A DNA stretch of 64,000 nt from Bacillota bacterium (GCA_023390175.1 JAEWDK010000015.1:1-64000), one strand, 5' to 3'. Shown: positions 43,585 through 53,040, counted from the stretch's first letter. Translations and numbers: made by a program. Notes: generated by a model not told the origin, from the sequence alone.

Positions 43585-43616
43585 AACAGCCGGCACCATA
43601 GAAAGTGCCGGCTGTT
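43585..43616 (-). terminator. Terminator of the peptide ABC transporter operon
   Basis: AACAGCCGGCAC with its exact complement (12-bp stem, 8-base loop), followed by TCTACAATTGTTTTG on the minus strand, 54 bases after the OppF-like stop codon. Confidence 0.8.
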
Positions 43617-43669
43617 CGATTGCGGAGATTTAAATTATGATAAAGTCAAACCGTAAAATTGAATTCATT

Positions 43670-44635
43670 TTAATATAAGCGGCAGGCGACAAAATGCCCG
43701 GGGGAAACTTCACGTAAAACGGGTTCTTCCCGGTCGCAGCCGTCTATCTTCTTATAGCAGCGGGAGCAGAACCGGCAGCCGTCCGGCGGGTTGATCGGGC
43801 TGGGAACATCGCCCGTCAAAATGATGCGCTCTTTCCGTTTGGTCGGGTCCACGGACGGAATTGCGGAAAGCAGAGCCTGCGTGTAAGGGTGAAGCGGGTT
43901 GGAATACAGCTCTTTTTTCGGTGCAATTTCAACCAGCTTTCCAAGGTACATAACACCCACGCGGTCACTGATATGCTTTACGACATTTAAACCGTGTGCG
44001 ATAAACAGATAAGTAAGGCCGAATTCTTCCTTCAAATCATCCAGCAGGTTCAGCACCTGCGCCTGAATGGAAACGTCCAGCGCAGAAACCGGCTCGTCGC
44101 ACACAATCAGCTTTGGCTCCACTGCCAGCGCGCGCGCAATTCCGACACGCTGGCGCTGACCGCCGGAAAATTCGTGCGGATACCGGTTGCGCTGATGGTT
44201 TGCAAGGCCAACGCAATTTAAAAGATAAGTCACCCGTTTTTCAATCTGGTCTTTTGGGAGCAGATGATTTATTTTAATCGGCTCCGCGATAATGTCGCCG
44301 ATTGTCATTCTTGGGTTCAGCGACGCGTAAGGGTCCTGAAAAATCAACTGAATATTTTTGCAGAACGCGCGGCGTTTTTCGGGGGAAAGGGTTGTCAAGT
44401 CAGTGCCTTCAAAAAGGATTTGTCCGCGTGTAGGCGTGTAAAGGTTTACCAGCATCTTCCCGATGGTGGTTTTCCCGCAGCCGGATTCACCCACAAGACC
44501 AAACGCTTCGCCCTTTTGTATTTGAAAGGACACGTCATCCACCGCTTTTAAAACGGAGATTGGGCGGCCGAAAAAATCATTCTCCATATTAAAATATTTG
44601 GCCAGATTTTTTACTTCGATTAAAACATCACTCAT
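43670..44635 (-). CDS. Oligopeptide/dipeptide ABC transporter ATPase, OppF/DppF type
   Basis: A 321-residue ATPase. Walker A GESGCGKTTIGK, Q loop IFQDPYASLNPRMT, signature FSGGQRQRVGIARAL, Walker B LIVCDEPVSALDVS, H loop FIAHGL. After residue 235 comes the peptide-transporter C-terminal extension with four Cys (CRFCSRCYKKIDGC) that can hold an iron-sulphur cluster, typical of OppD/F and DppD/F. It is last in the operon and overlaps the OppD gene by 4 bases. Confidence 0.94.
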   Translation of the reverse strand: MSDVLIEVKNLAKYFNMENDFFGRPISVLKAVDDVSFQIQKGEAFGLVGESGCGKTTIGKMLVNLYTPTRGQILFEGTDLTTLSPEKRRAFCKNIQLIFQDPYASLNPRMTIGDIIAEPIKINHLLPKDQIEKRVTYLLNCVGLANHQRNRYPHEFSGGQRQRVGIARALAVEPKLIVCDEPVSALDVSIQAQVLNLLDDLKEEFGLTYLFIAHGLNVVKHISDRVGVMYLGKLVEIAPKKELYSNPLHPYTQALLSAIPSVDPTKRKERIILTGDVPSPINPPDGCRFCSRCYKKIDGCDREEPVLREVSPGHFVACRLY

Positions 44636-45615
44636 GCTTCTACGTCCCCTTCCTGTTCGGTTTCATAAAGGAAGCAGCGTACCTTGTGGCCGTCCTTTTC
44701 AATCAGCTCCGGCATTTCTTCCCGGCAGCGCTCCATGCAGCGGTCGCAGCGGTCGGAAAACGGGCAGCCCTGCGGCATGTGCAAAGGATCCGGCACCATG
44801 CCCTTTATCATATAAAGCGGTTCCTCGCTTTCGTCTTCCAGTCTTGGAATGGAATGCAGCAGCCCGAGCGTATAAGGATGCATCGGGTTGGCAAACAGGC
44901 TTTTGACCTCCGCCTCTTCTACGATTTTGCCGCAGTACATTACAATAACGCGGTCGGCGGCCTCGGAAACCACGCCCAAATCATGCGTAATCAGCAAAAC
45001 AGCCATATTGAATTTTTCGCGCATATGATACAAAAGATCCAGAATCTGTGCCTGAATGGTTACGTCCAGCGCAGTGGTCGGTTCGTCCGCAATCAGCAGC
45101 TCGGGCCTGCAGGCCAGCGCCATCGCAGTCATCACCCTTTGCCGCATGCCGCCGCTCATCTGATGCGGATAGTCATTGGCGCGCTCCTTTGGGGAAGGAA
45201 TTCCGACGATGTCCAGCATATGAATAGTACGCTCCAGCGCTTCTTTTTTGGAAAGCTTCATATGCGTCATAATGCTTTCCATAATTTGATCCTTAATCCG
45301 GTACACCGGGTTCAGCGAGGTCATCGGCTCCTGAAAAATCATGGAAATTTGGTCGCCGCGCACCGCCTGCATTTCCGTTTTGCTTTTTTTCAGCAGATCC
45401 TCGCCCTTAAACAGGATTTCGCCGCCGGCAGTCCGACCGGGCTCCTGCAGCAGCCGCATAATGGAAAGGGAGGTCACGCTTTTCCCTGAACCGGACTCGC
45501 CCACAATGGCAAGGATTTCCCCTTTTTCAAGGGAAAAGCTGATGTCGTCCACCGCATGTACAATTCCGTGTTTCAGTTTAAAATCCGTTTTTAAATGATT
45601 TACTTCAAGCAACAT
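44632..45615 (-). CDS. Oligopeptide/dipeptide ABC transporter ATPase, OppD/DppD type
   Basis: A 327-residue ATPase partner of the OppF-like protein. Walker A GESGSGKSVTSLS, Q loop IFQEPMTSLNP, signature MSGGMRQRVMTAMAL, Walker B LLIADEPTTALDVT, H loop LITHDLG. The C-terminal extension contains CPFSDRCDRCMERC, again a probable iron-sulphur site. The two ATPases form the heterodimer that powers import. Confidence 0.95.
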   Translation of the reverse strand: MLLEVNHLKTDFKLKHGIVHAVDDISFSLEKGEILAIVGESGSGKSVTSLSIMRLLQEPGRTAGGEILFKGEDLLKKSKTEMQAVRGDQISMIFQEPMTSLNPVYRIKDQIMESIMTHMKLSKKEALERTIHMLDIVGIPSPKERANDYPHQMSGGMRQRVMTAMALACRPELLIADEPTTALDVTIQAQILDLLYHMREKFNMAVLLITHDLGVVSEAADRVIVMYCGKIVEEAEVKSLFANPMHPYTLGLLHSIPRLEDESEEPLYMIKGMVPDPLHMPQGCPFSDRCDRCMERCREEMPELIEKDGHKVRCFLYETEQEGDVEA

Positions 45616-45629
45616 AACTCTTCACCGCC

Positions 45630-46535
45630 TTAATTCTTTCTGGACTTCGGGTCAAGCGCGTCGCGCAGACCGTCACCCAGAAGGTTGAACGCCAGCACCG
45701 TGATAGTAATCGCGATGCCCGGAAAAATAAGCGTATAAGGCGCGGTGAAAATAAAGCCCCTTGCACGCCCCAGCATATCGCCCCATTCCGCCGCGGGCGG
45801 CTGCACGCCAAGGCCCAAAAAGCCGAGCGCCGCAGTGTCAAGCACAGCGGTGGAAATACCCAGCGTAGCCCTTACCACAATGGAGGACATTACATTCGGC
45901 AAAATATGTTTAAAAATAATCCTGCTGTTCTTGTTGCCGATTACACGCGCAGCCTGAACATAGTCATTCTCTTTTACAGAAAGGATGCAGCCGCGCACAA
46001 TGCGCGCGTACTCCGGAATGGAAACCAGCCCAATGGCGATAACCGCCTTGTCAATGCCCTTGCCCAGGGCCGCCATAAAGGCAATAGCCAGCAGAATGGA
46101 GGGAATTGCAAGCATCATATCCATAATGCGCATGATAATAGTATCCGTTTTACCCCCGCGGTAGCCGGCAATGGATCCGAGCACAACGCCGATGGTAAGG
46201 GAAATCAGAACGGCGCTCAAGCCGACAGTCAGCGAGATTCGTGCCCCTGCGATAATTCTGCTGAAAATATCACGGCCAAGTTGGTCGGTTCCGAACCAAT
46301 ACTGCCCGTTGGGTGCCTGAAAGCTTTTTGCCATATTGGATGCATTCGGGTCAAACGGCATGATAAGCGGGCCGAACGCTGCGACCAGCACCAGAAAAAG
46401 AATCGTCACAAGTCCTACCATGGAAGCCTTGTTATCCTTCAGGGACTCCCACATTTCTTTTAGCAGGGATTCCGGTTTTTCCAGAATTACGGTTTCCTGA
46501 GAAGAAGACTTTGTTTTAAATATCTTTCGTTTCAT
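45630..46535 (-). CDS. Oligopeptide/dipeptide ABC transporter permease, OppC/DppC type
   Basis: A 301-residue, six-helix permease. It has the N-terminal OppC extension (LKEMWESLKDNKASMVGLVTILFLV), the GTDQLGRDIFSRIIAGARISL region and the EAA-type coupling loop YVQAARVIGNKNSRIIFKHILPN. The end PWWDM-like is GDMLGRARGFI, then LRDALDPK. It is 6 bases after OppB. Confidence 0.95.
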   Translation of the reverse strand: MKRKIFKTKSSSQETVILEKPESLLKEMWESLKDNKASMVGLVTILFLVLVAAFGPLIMPFDPNASNMAKSFQAPNGQYWFGTDQLGRDIFSRIIAGARISLTVGLSAVLISLTIGVVLGSIAGYRGGKTDTIIMRIMDMMLAIPSILLAIAFMAALGKGIDKAVIAIGLVSIPEYARIVRGCILSVKENDYVQAARVIGNKNSRIIFKHILPNVMSSIVVRATLGISTAVLDTAALGFLGLGVQPPAAEWGDMLGRARGFIFTAPYTLIFPGIAITITVLAFNLLGDGLRDALDPKSRKN

Positions 46536-46541
46536 TTCAGG

Positions 46542-47558
46542 TTAAACCTCCTTCTTGGAAAATTTGATGCGGGGATCAATAAACGCGTAAATAATATCCA
46601 CCACAAGGTTGATCAGAACAAAGATGCAGGCAATCAGCAGTACAACACCCTGCACCACGGGAAAGTCTGATTTTAAAATGCACTGTACCGTGTAATTGCC
46701 GATTCCCGGCCATGAAAATACCGTTTCAGTCAGTACCGCGCCACCCAAAAGGGAACCCAGCTGCAAACCGATTACCGTGGTAACCGGGATCATTGCGTTG
46801 CGCAGCGCATGATGCGAAATCACCTTGCGTTCCGAAATTCCCTTTGCCCGTGCGGTTCGTATGTAATCCTGATTCATGGTTTCGAGCATGCTGGAACGCG
46901 TCATGCGGGTAATAATCGCCATCGAATACATGCCGAGTGCAGATGCCGGAAGAATCAGATGTTTGAGCGCATCGCCGAACGCCTGCAGGTCGCCGAGCCA
47001 GAGTGTGTCGATCAGGTAAAGTCCGGTACCCCCGGTCGGCTGCAGCAGCGGGTCAATCCGCCCGCCGGACGGAAGAATATGCCACATTCCCGCAAAAAGG
47101 ATAATCAGCAGGATGCCCAGCCAGAAAATTGGCATAGAAACGCCGATTAGGGCAAGCAACATGCCGGCGTGGTCGAAAAAGGAATTTTTCTTCACGGCGG
47201 AAATAACGCCGATCAAAATACCGATCAGCGACGCAATGATAATCGCCGCAATCGCCAGCTCAATGGTAGCCGGGAAACGGGAGAAAATCTCCTGTGTCAC
47301 AGGGGTCTTGGTATAATAGGACATACCCAAATCCCCCGTTACCGCGCCTTTCAGAAAGTTGAAATACTGAATATACAAAGGCGCGTTCAGACCGTTCGCT
47401 GCACGCCACTGATTCGCGGCTTCCACGGTCGCATGCTGGCCAAGCACAATGGGAGCCGGATCGGGGGAAAACACCCGCATAATCAAAAACACAATGATGG
47501 AAACGCCGAGCAGTACCGGAATCAGCATCAAAATGCGTTTTACAATATATTTGAACAT
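46542..47558 (-). CDS. Oligopeptide/dipeptide ABC transporter permease, OppB/DppB type
   Basis: A 338-residue, six-helix permease: MFKYIVKRILMLIPVLLGVSIIVFL at the front, the GDLGMSYYTKTPVTQEI outside loop, and the coupling loop YIRTARAKGISERKVISHHALRNA. The end VVDIIYAFIDPRIKF is standard. It pairs with OppC to form the channel. Confidence 0.95.
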   Translation of the reverse strand: MFKYIVKRILMLIPVLLGVSIIVFLIMRVFSPDPAPIVLGQHATVEAANQWRAANGLNAPLYIQYFNFLKGAVTGDLGMSYYTKTPVTQEIFSRFPATIELAIAAIIIASLIGILIGVISAVKKNSFFDHAGMLLALIGVSMPIFWLGILLIILFAGMWHILPSGGRIDPLLQPTGGTGLYLIDTLWLGDLQAFGDALKHLILPASALGMYSMAIITRMTRSSMLETMNQDYIRTARAKGISERKVISHHALRNAMIPVTTVIGLQLGSLLGGAVLTETVFSWPGIGNYTVQCILKSDFPVVQGVVLLIACIFVLINLVVDIIYAFIDPRIKFSKKEV

Positions 47559-47685
47559 GTTTTAACAACCTTTCGCTGCATTGTTCCAATGTCTTGTTTA
47601 AAAAACACGGCGTTTTTATGATTTCTGTCTTTCATCAAACAGAATAGAAAAGCTACTTGCCAGACAAAACCATAAAAATGAGTAT

Positions 47686-47716
47686 TGCCGGAAGTCGCTC
47701 TTGACAACTTCCGGCA
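47686..47716 (-). terminator. Hairpin between OppA and OppB genes
   Basis: TGCCGGAAGT and its exact complement, 11-base loop, in the 190-base gap after the binding-protein gene, 35 bases after its stop. There is no T tract, so it likely protects the 3' end of an abundant OppA message while allowing some read-through to the permeases, a common pattern in such operons. Confidence 0.65.
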
Positions 47717-47750
47717 GGATAAAATGATTCAGCCAGATAATACCGTTAGA

Positions 47751-49355
47751 TCAGCTCTTGGACACGCCGGAGAGGAACACGTTGCCGGTCATATGATAAT
47801 AGAAATCATTTACGTTGCTTCTGTAACCGCAAAGTGTCTTTCCGTGTGAAATCGGGAGCCATACCGCATTTTCAGCAGCTAATTTCTCCGTATCCGTATA
47901 AATCTTATTACGTGCGTCGCCGGCGGGCGTTGCTACACCCTTGGCAATCAAAGCATTGTAATCTTTATTGTTAAAACGCGATACATTCTGAGTCGGGTCC
48001 TGAATAGACATCAGGTTCAAGAAGTTATCCGGGTCACCGTTGTCACCCGTCCAGCCATAGAAGCAGATATCGTAATCGCCGGCTTTGACTTTCGCCTTGT
48101 AAGTAGTCCAGTCGTAAGCGTCAATGGTAGCGGTTACGCCTACACTCTTGAAGTAACCCTGAATTGCTTCGGCAAGTGCCTGACCGTTCGCAGTGTTGTA
48201 CGGCCTTGGATTGGTGTAGGTAATCATATGTACTTTCGTCAGTCCTGCCGCGGCAAGTGCGGTTTTTGCGGCGGCCGCGTCAAAGGAAGCCTGTTTGATG
48301 CTTGCGTCATAGCCCTGCATAAAGGTCGGCAAAACCGAAGTAGCCGCTTCTGAATAACCCTGATAAAGGCTCTTGACCAGTTCCGGAACATTCACTGCCT
48401 GTGAAAGCGCAGTACGGACTTTTGCGTCATCCAGCGGCTTTTTAGTTGTATTGTAAGCCATATAGTTAATGTTCATGCCGGGTGCTTCATAAATTTTGTT
48501 GCCGCCGCTTTGAATCTGGCTGACAACCGTTGCGTCAATACCGTCGATCATATCCGCTTCGCCGTTGTTAAGGGCTACCACTCTGGCGGAGTTGTCGGAA
48601 ATAAACTTAAAGATAACGTTCTTTGTCAGCGCCTTGGTGCCCCAGTAATTGTCATTGCGCACCAGCACAACGTTCTGGCTCTTCGTCCAGCTTACAAAGG
48701 AATAAGGGCCGGTGCCGCAGGGATGTTCGTTAATATTATTGTTGTTTTCCTTCAGTGCTTTCGGGCTGGCCATTGGAGCGCCCAAGCTCATGGCAAGATT
48801 ATTGAGGAACGGAGTGCAGGGTTCTTTCATGTTAATCTGTACCGTATTCTTATCAACAACCTTAACGTCCTTCACGGAACCAAATACAAAGCCCGCATAG
48901 GACATGTCTTCCGTGACTTTTGGCGGTAACTGGCGGTCTATGTTGTACTTTACCGCATCGGCGTCAAAATCAGTGCCGTCCTGGAATTTTACGCCCTCCT
49001 GCAGATGGAATGTATAGGTGAGGCCGTCTTTGCTGACATCCCAGCTTTTTGCAAGACACGGTTCTACTTTTGTTGAGTCCTTGGCATACTTTAAAAGGCC
49101 TTCATAAATGTTAACAATAATTTTGGAGGATTCGCCGTCGTCAACAAGTGCCGGGTCAAGGCCCCTCGGGTCAGCACCCTGTGCAAAAATCAGAGTATCC
49201 TGAGCTGCGGTTTTCTGTGCAGCCTGGCTGCCGGCAGCCGACGTTGCCGATGTTGCTTCGGCGGTACTCTTTTTTGGAGCGGAGCAGGCGGTCATGCTGG
49301 AACACACCATGACTGCCGCCACGGCAAAGGCCAAAGCTTTTTTAAGTTTCTTCAT
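47751..49355 (-). CDS. Peptide-binding lipoprotein, OppA/DppA family 5
   Basis: A 534-residue solute-binding lipoprotein. Signal peptide with lipobox SSMTAC (Cys23), a Ser/Ala-rich linker, then family 5 domains: LIFAQGADPRGLDPALVDDGES, LAKSWDVSKDGLTYTFHLQEGVKFQDGTDFDA and YMAYNTTKKPLDDAKVRTALSQAV, each cut by loops. WTGDNGDPDNFL near residue 435 is also typical. It presents peptides to the OppBC channel. First gene of the operon, with promoter at 49503-49531. Confidence 0.95.
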   Translation of the reverse strand: MKKLKKALAFAVAAVMVCSSMTACSAPKKSTAEATSATSAAGSQAAQKTAAQDTLIFAQGADPRGLDPALVDDGESSKIIVNIYEGLLKYAKDSTKVEPCLAKSWDVSKDGLTYTFHLQEGVKFQDGTDFDADAVKYNIDRQLPPKVTEDMSYAGFVFGSVKDVKVVDKNTVQINMKEPCTPFLNNLAMSLGAPMASPKALKENNNNINEHPCGTGPYSFVSWTKSQNVVLVRNDNYWGTKALTKNVIFKFISDNSARVVALNNGEADMIDGIDATVVSQIQSGGNKIYEAPGMNINYMAYNTTKKPLDDAKVRTALSQAVNVPELVKSLYQGYSEAATSVLPTFMQGYDASIKQASFDAAAAKTALAAAGLTKVHMITYTNPRPYNTANGQALAEAIQGYFKSVGVTATIDAYDWTTYKAKVKAGDYDICFYGWTGDNGDPDNFLNLMSIQDPTQNVSRFNNKDYNALIAKGVATPAGDARNKIYTDTEKLAAENAVWLPISHGKTLCGYRSNVNDFYYHMTGNVFLSGVSKS

Positions 49356-49452
49356 AACATAAACCTCTTTTCATATATTCTTTTTAGCGCTGTACCAATG
49401 CAATGATGCTCACAATCAATCCTTTAAACCATCAAAGCAGGATGGTAAAAAT

Positions 49453-49487
49453 CAAAGGCGCCCAACCCATTGTGTCAAGCGCCTTTG
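49453..49487 (-). terminator. Leader terminator upstream of OppA
   Basis: CAAAGGCGC and its exact complement, 17-base loop, followed on the minus strand by ATTTTT. It lies inside the leader of the peptide transporter operon, about 16 bases after the predicted transcription start, and also downstream of the gene at 49647-50117. It may end that gene's transcript, attenuate the opp operon, or both. Confidence 0.7.
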
Positions 49488-49502
49488 CTTTAAAACAGAT
49501 TT

Positions 49503-49531
49503 ATTTTAACATGTTTTTTGCAAGTTTACAA
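49503..49531 (-). promoter_or_regulatory. Promoter of the peptide transporter operon
   Basis: TTGTAA (49526-49531), 17-base spacer and TAAAAT (49503-49508) on the minus strand, about 150 bases before OppA. The leader between contains the terminator at 49453-49487. Confidence 0.6.
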
Positions 49532-49646
49532 TAGAAAAGTTTCATTTTCCTGAAATTCTCTTAAATAAATGAATCGATTGCCGCCTTTGGCAAATTGCGT
49601 TTAATCTATTCCGAACCAATCATTCCCTGTTTCTCTGCCAATGCCG

Positions 49647-50117
49647 TCATACATGCCTTTTCCCTGTGAAAACAGATACATTTACCTTCAGTACGGCAAC
49701 ATGATTCATAACAGCTTCTTCAAATTCCGAGCACATTTTTCCGGTATATTTCTCCATAATTTTTGAAAGCGCATATTTTCTATCTTGCACATCATCGACT
49801 AATTCTATTTTACCGCTGCCAATCACGCTTTCATATTTCATTGTACAGCTGCAGGCAGTTTTCCCCGCAACCAATTCATGGCCGCAGTCCATTTCGAAGC
49901 AGACATTCGGGTTTCCCTTTATAATATCCAGCTTCGTGCCTTCCTTTGCGGAATGAAAGAATAACGTCAGCCTGCCGCCGCTTAATTCGTACCCGAAGTT
50001 TAACGGGACAACATAAGGAATGTTGTTTTGTGATAATCCCAGCCTGCACACACTGCAGCTTTTAATAATTTGTTCCAATTCAAAAAGATCCGTTACTTCC
50101 CTGTCGTTCCTGCGCAT
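49647..50117 (-). CDS. Pyridoxamine 5'-phosphate oxidase-like flavoprotein (NimA type)
   Basis: A 156-residue flavin-binding split-barrel protein. It starts MRRNDREVTD, then CSVCRLGLSQNNIPYVVPLNFGYEL, FHSAKEGTKLDII and NPNVCFEMD, the usual order for the NimA/5-nitroimidazole-reductase-like group. These bind FMN or heme and are not true pyridoxamine oxidases. It lies 15 bases after the ATPase gene of the TrpXYZ-like operon, so it may be co-transcribed with it. Confidence 0.85.
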   Translation of the reverse strand: MRRNDREVTDLFELEQIIKSCSVCRLGLSQNNIPYVVPLNFGYELSGGRLTLFFHSAKEGTKLDIIKGNPNVCFEMDCGHELVAGKTACSCTMKYESVIGSGKIELVDDVQDRKYALSKIMEKYTGKMCSEFEEAVMNHVAVLKVNVSVFTGKRHV

Positions 50118-50132
50118 TTCAGCTTCTCCTTA

Positions 50133-50927
50133 TTATGAAAGCAGCATCCTGTCATTGTCCATCGCGTCGCCGCTGGCGGTTTCAAACATTTCAAGCAAAT
50201 CCTTTACCTGCAGGTTCTTTTTTTCCTGGCCCTTGATATCCAGAATGATTCCGCCCTCGTGCATCATGATAAGGCGGTTGCCGAGCCGGATGGCATCCTT
50301 CATGTTATGGGTTACCATCAGCGTTGTAAGCTGATCCTTGCTGATAATTTCATCCGTCAGTTCAAGAACCTTACGTGCCGTTTTCGGGTCAAGCGCCGCG
50401 GTATGTTCATCAAGAAGCAAAAGCTTCGGCTTCTGCAGCGTGGCCATCAGTAAAGTCAGCGCCTGGCGCTGGCCGCCGGAAAGCAGCCCCACTTTGCTGG
50501 AAAGCCGTGTTTCCAGGCCGAGCTCCAGCGTTTTAAGCCGTTCCTCATACAGGGCGCGTTCCTCATTCTGAATTCCCCACCGAAGGCCGCGGCTCCTGCC
50601 CCTGCGGTACGCCATTGCCAAATTTTCCTCAATGCCCATTTCTGCGGCGGTACCCATCATCGGGTCCTGAAAAACACGGCCCAGCAATTTTGCGCGCTTA
50701 TATTCCGGCTGCCTGGTCAAATTCACACCGTCCAGCACAATTTGGCCGCCGTCACACGGGAAAACACCCGCGATTAAATTCAAAAGCGTGGATTTGCCCG
50801 CGCCGTTGCCGCCGATAACGGTGACAAAATCACCGGTTTCAATCGTGAGGTTCAAATTGACCAGCGCTTTTTTCTCATTGATTGTATTGGCGTTAAATGT
50901 TTTGGAAACATTGGTTAACTGAATCAT
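50133..50927 (-). CDS. ABC transporter ATPase, TrpZ-like
   Basis: A 264-residue ATPase: Walker A GGNGAGKSTLL, Q loop VFQDPMMGTA, signature LSGGQRQALTLLMATLQ, Walker B LLLDEHTAALDP (with His rather than Pro after Glu, a mark of this group), H loop VTHNM. It overlaps the permease gene by 4 bases. The three-gene set (binding lipoprotein, permease, ATPase) matches the TrpXYZ family that takes up tryptophan or tyrosine in streptococci and clostridia. Confidence 0.88.
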   Translation of the reverse strand: MIQLTNVSKTFNANTINEKKALVNLNLTIETGDFVTVIGGNGAGKSTLLNLIAGVFPCDGGQIVLDGVNLTRQPEYKRAKLLGRVFQDPMMGTAAEMGIEENLAMAYRRGRSRGLRWGIQNEERALYEERLKTLELGLETRLSSKVGLLSGGQRQALTLLMATLQKPKLLLLDEHTAALDPKTARKVLELTDEIISKDQLTTLMVTHNMKDAIRLGNRLIMMHEGGIILDIKGQEKKNLQVKDLLEMFETASGDAMDNDRMLLS

Positions 50928-51853
50928 TTTGATTTTGCCTCACTTTCCGCAGATATGGACTTTTGGCCCAGTTTTCTCTTTATTACCGGAATAGCCAGTG
51001 CAACGGCAACCATCAGGGATGTCAGCAGCTTTAAGTCGGTGGACTTTAACCCAAGCTGCAGCACTATTGCGATAATCACGCGGTAAATAACGGAACCGAC
51101 CACCACGGAGATCAGCTTATACGCAAACGAGAAGCGGTTGCCCATCAGCACTTCGCCGATGATGACGGACGCAAGTCCGATCATGATGGTGCCCGTTCCC
51201 ATTTGCACATCGCCATAACCCTGGTTCTGCGCAACCATGGCGCCCGACAGCCCAACCAGCCCGTTGCTGAGCACCAGACCGATGATTTTCATTTTGTCCG
51301 TATTGACCCCCAGCGCGCGCACCATGTACTCGTTATTGCCGGTCGCACGGATGGAGCAGCCCATTTCCGTTCCAAAAAACCAATACAGCAGCACAATCAC
51401 CACCAGTGTAAACACAAGCCCGATAATCATCGATATGATGTTTGCGCTGATTGCCGGAAACAAACCGGAAACCACGCTGAATATGGTGGATACCCCCAGA
51501 AGCGGGGTATTGGACTGGCCCATAATACGAAGGTTAACGGAATACAGCGCAATCATGGTTAAAATTCCCGCTAAGATTCCCGGTATTTCAAGCTTCGTAT
51601 GTAAAAAACCTGTAATATAACCGCAGGCCATACCTGCCGCCAATGATATGAGCAAAGAAAGAAACGGATTCATCCCGTGGGAAACGAGGATTGCCGTTAC
51701 CGCACCGCCGGTTGCAAAGCTTCCGTCAACGGTCAGATCGGGAAAATCCAGTACCTTAAAGGTGATGTACACGCCGAGCGTCATAATACTCCAAAGAATA
51801 CTCTGCGCCACCGCACCCTGAACTGCGCCCGGAAGAGACTGAAAGAAATTCAT
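50924..51853 (-). CDS. ABC transporter permease, TrpY-like
   Basis: A 309-residue membrane protein with about nine helices of the branched-chain-amino-acid-permease-like group: ILWSIMTLGVYITFKVLDFPDLTVDGSFATGGA in outline, YITGFLHTKLEIPGILAG, GNNEYMVRALGVNTDKMK for the coupling loop, and GYGDVQMGTGTIMIGLASVIIGE. A family with the substrate-binding protein of the next gene. Start has GGAGAA upstream. Confidence 0.9.
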   Translation of the reverse strand: MNFFQSLPGAVQGAVAQSILWSIMTLGVYITFKVLDFPDLTVDGSFATGGAVTAILVSHGMNPFLSLLISLAAGMACGYITGFLHTKLEIPGILAGILTMIALYSVNLRIMGQSNTPLLGVSTIFSVVSGLFPAISANIISMIIGLVFTLVVIVLLYWFFGTEMGCSIRATGNNEYMVRALGVNTDKMKIIGLVLSNGLVGLSGAMVAQNQGYGDVQMGTGTIMIGLASVIIGEVLMGNRFSFAYKLISVVVGSVIYRVIIAIVLQLGLKSTDLKLLTSLMVAVALAIPVIKRKLGQKSISAESEAKSK

Positions 51854-51926
51854 GAATAATTCTCCTTAACGCAACATGAGCGATAGGGTAAATTCCCTAC
51901 CGCCGATGCTGTTCAATTTTGTATTA

Positions 51927-52961
51927 TTATTTGCTGGAGGAACTGCTGGAAGCTGCTTTGTCCAACAGCTCCTGCGGAATGGTAATGCCCAGTTTCGCCG
52001 CCACATCTTTGTTCAGTGTTAAGTCGCAATTTTTGGAATACTCAATCGGCATGGTGGCCGGCTTTGCGCCGTCCTTCAAAATCTTAACGGCCTGTTTTGC
52101 AGTAAGAAGGCCGAGGTCGTAGTAATTGATGCCGTAAGTTGCCAGGCCGCCCTTTGACACCATGCCGGATTCCCCAACAATAACGGGAATTTTAGCCGGC
52201 TGCGCAACCATGGAAACCGTCGCCATACCGGCGGCAATCATATTGTCGGTCGGGGCGTAAATTGCGTCCACCTTACCGACAAGGGACTGAACCACCTGCT
52301 GAATTTCGTTGGAATTGGAAACCGTGGCGTCAACTGTTTCCAGCCCGAGGGTTGCGGCGCTTTTTTTAGCGATATCCACCTGGAACTTGGAATTGGATTC
52401 ACTGGAGCAGTAAAGCATTGCAACCTTCTTCGCGGTAGGAACCAGCTGCTTCAGCAGTTTCATTTGCTCTTCCACCGGGGTCAGGTCGGATGTACCGCTC
52501 ACATTGCCGCCCGGAGCAGCGTTGGAAGCAACCAGCTTCGCGTCCGCCGGATCGGTTACTGCGGTTACAAGAATCGGAATATCCTTTGTTGTGTTTGCAA
52601 CCGCCTGCGCGGCCGGGGTTGCGATAGCAAGAATCAGGTCGGACTTATCATTGACCAGCTTACTCGCAATGGTCTGGCAGTTTGGCTGCTCCCCCTGTGC
52701 ATTTTGGTAATCCAGCGTAATATTCTGCCCGTCAACGTAGCCCGCTTCTTTCAGGCCGTCAACAAACCCTTTGTATGCGGCGTCCAGCGCGGGATGCTCC
52801 ACAAGCTGAACAACGCCGATTTTAAACTTTTTTTGATCCGCCGCGGAGCTTGCCTGTGACGCCGCCCCACTGGCTGCCGCAGAAGTGGTGCTGCTTGCGG
52901 AACAGGCAGTGGCGGAAATTGCTATGACACCCGCCAATAAAAGTGAAATTGCTCTTTTCAT
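51927..52961 (-). CDS. ABC transporter substrate-binding lipoprotein, TrpX-like
   Basis: A 344-residue lipoprotein. Start at 52961; a start 18 bases earlier is also possible. Lipobox ISATAC (about residue 20), Ser/Ala-rich linker, then KFKIGVVQLVEHPALDAAYKGF, LDYQNAQGEQPNCQTIASKLV, ILVTAVTDPADAKLV, GTSDLTPVEEQMKLL and VDAIYAPTDNMIAAGM, the standard order of the TrpX/TyrX family (COG2984). First gene of the operon. Aromatic amino acids are the expected substrate. No T-box or trp leader was seen; a dyad at 52989-53028 may be its operator. Confidence 0.92.
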   Translation of the reverse strand: MKRAISLLLAGVIAISATACSASSTTSAAASGAASQASSAADQKKFKIGVVQLVEHPALDAAYKGFVDGLKEAGYVDGQNITLDYQNAQGEQPNCQTIASKLVNDKSDLILAIATPAAQAVANTTKDIPILVTAVTDPADAKLVASNAAPGGNVSGTSDLTPVEEQMKLLKQLVPTAKKVAMLYCSSESNSKFQVDIAKKSAATLGLETVDATVSNSNEIQQVVQSLVGKVDAIYAPTDNMIAAGMATVSMVAQPAKIPVIVGESGMVSKGGLATYGINYYDLGLLTAKQAVKILKDGAKPATMPIEYSKNCDLTLNKDVAAKLGITIPQELLDKAASSSSSSK

Positions 52962-52988
52962 ATATACCCATCCTCTCATCTAATCTTA

Positions 52989-53028
52989 CTTTATCAGTTT
53001 AAAGTTTTAAACGCTTTATCACTTTAAA
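52989..53028. promoter_or_regulatory. Tandem 15-mers in the TrpX leader, probable operator
   Basis: CTTTATCAGTTTAAA and CTTTATCACTTTAAA (14 of 15 identical) lie 25 bases apart just downstream of the -10 box of the trpX-like promoter. They also create a dyad, AGTTTAAAG-N17-CTTTAAACT. The position suits a repressor site. Confidence 0.55.
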
Positions 53029-53040
53029 CTATTGTATAAC

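Noticed and set aside
45605..45841. Small minus-strand frame within OppC
   Set aside because: Out-of-frame shadow of the permease gene.
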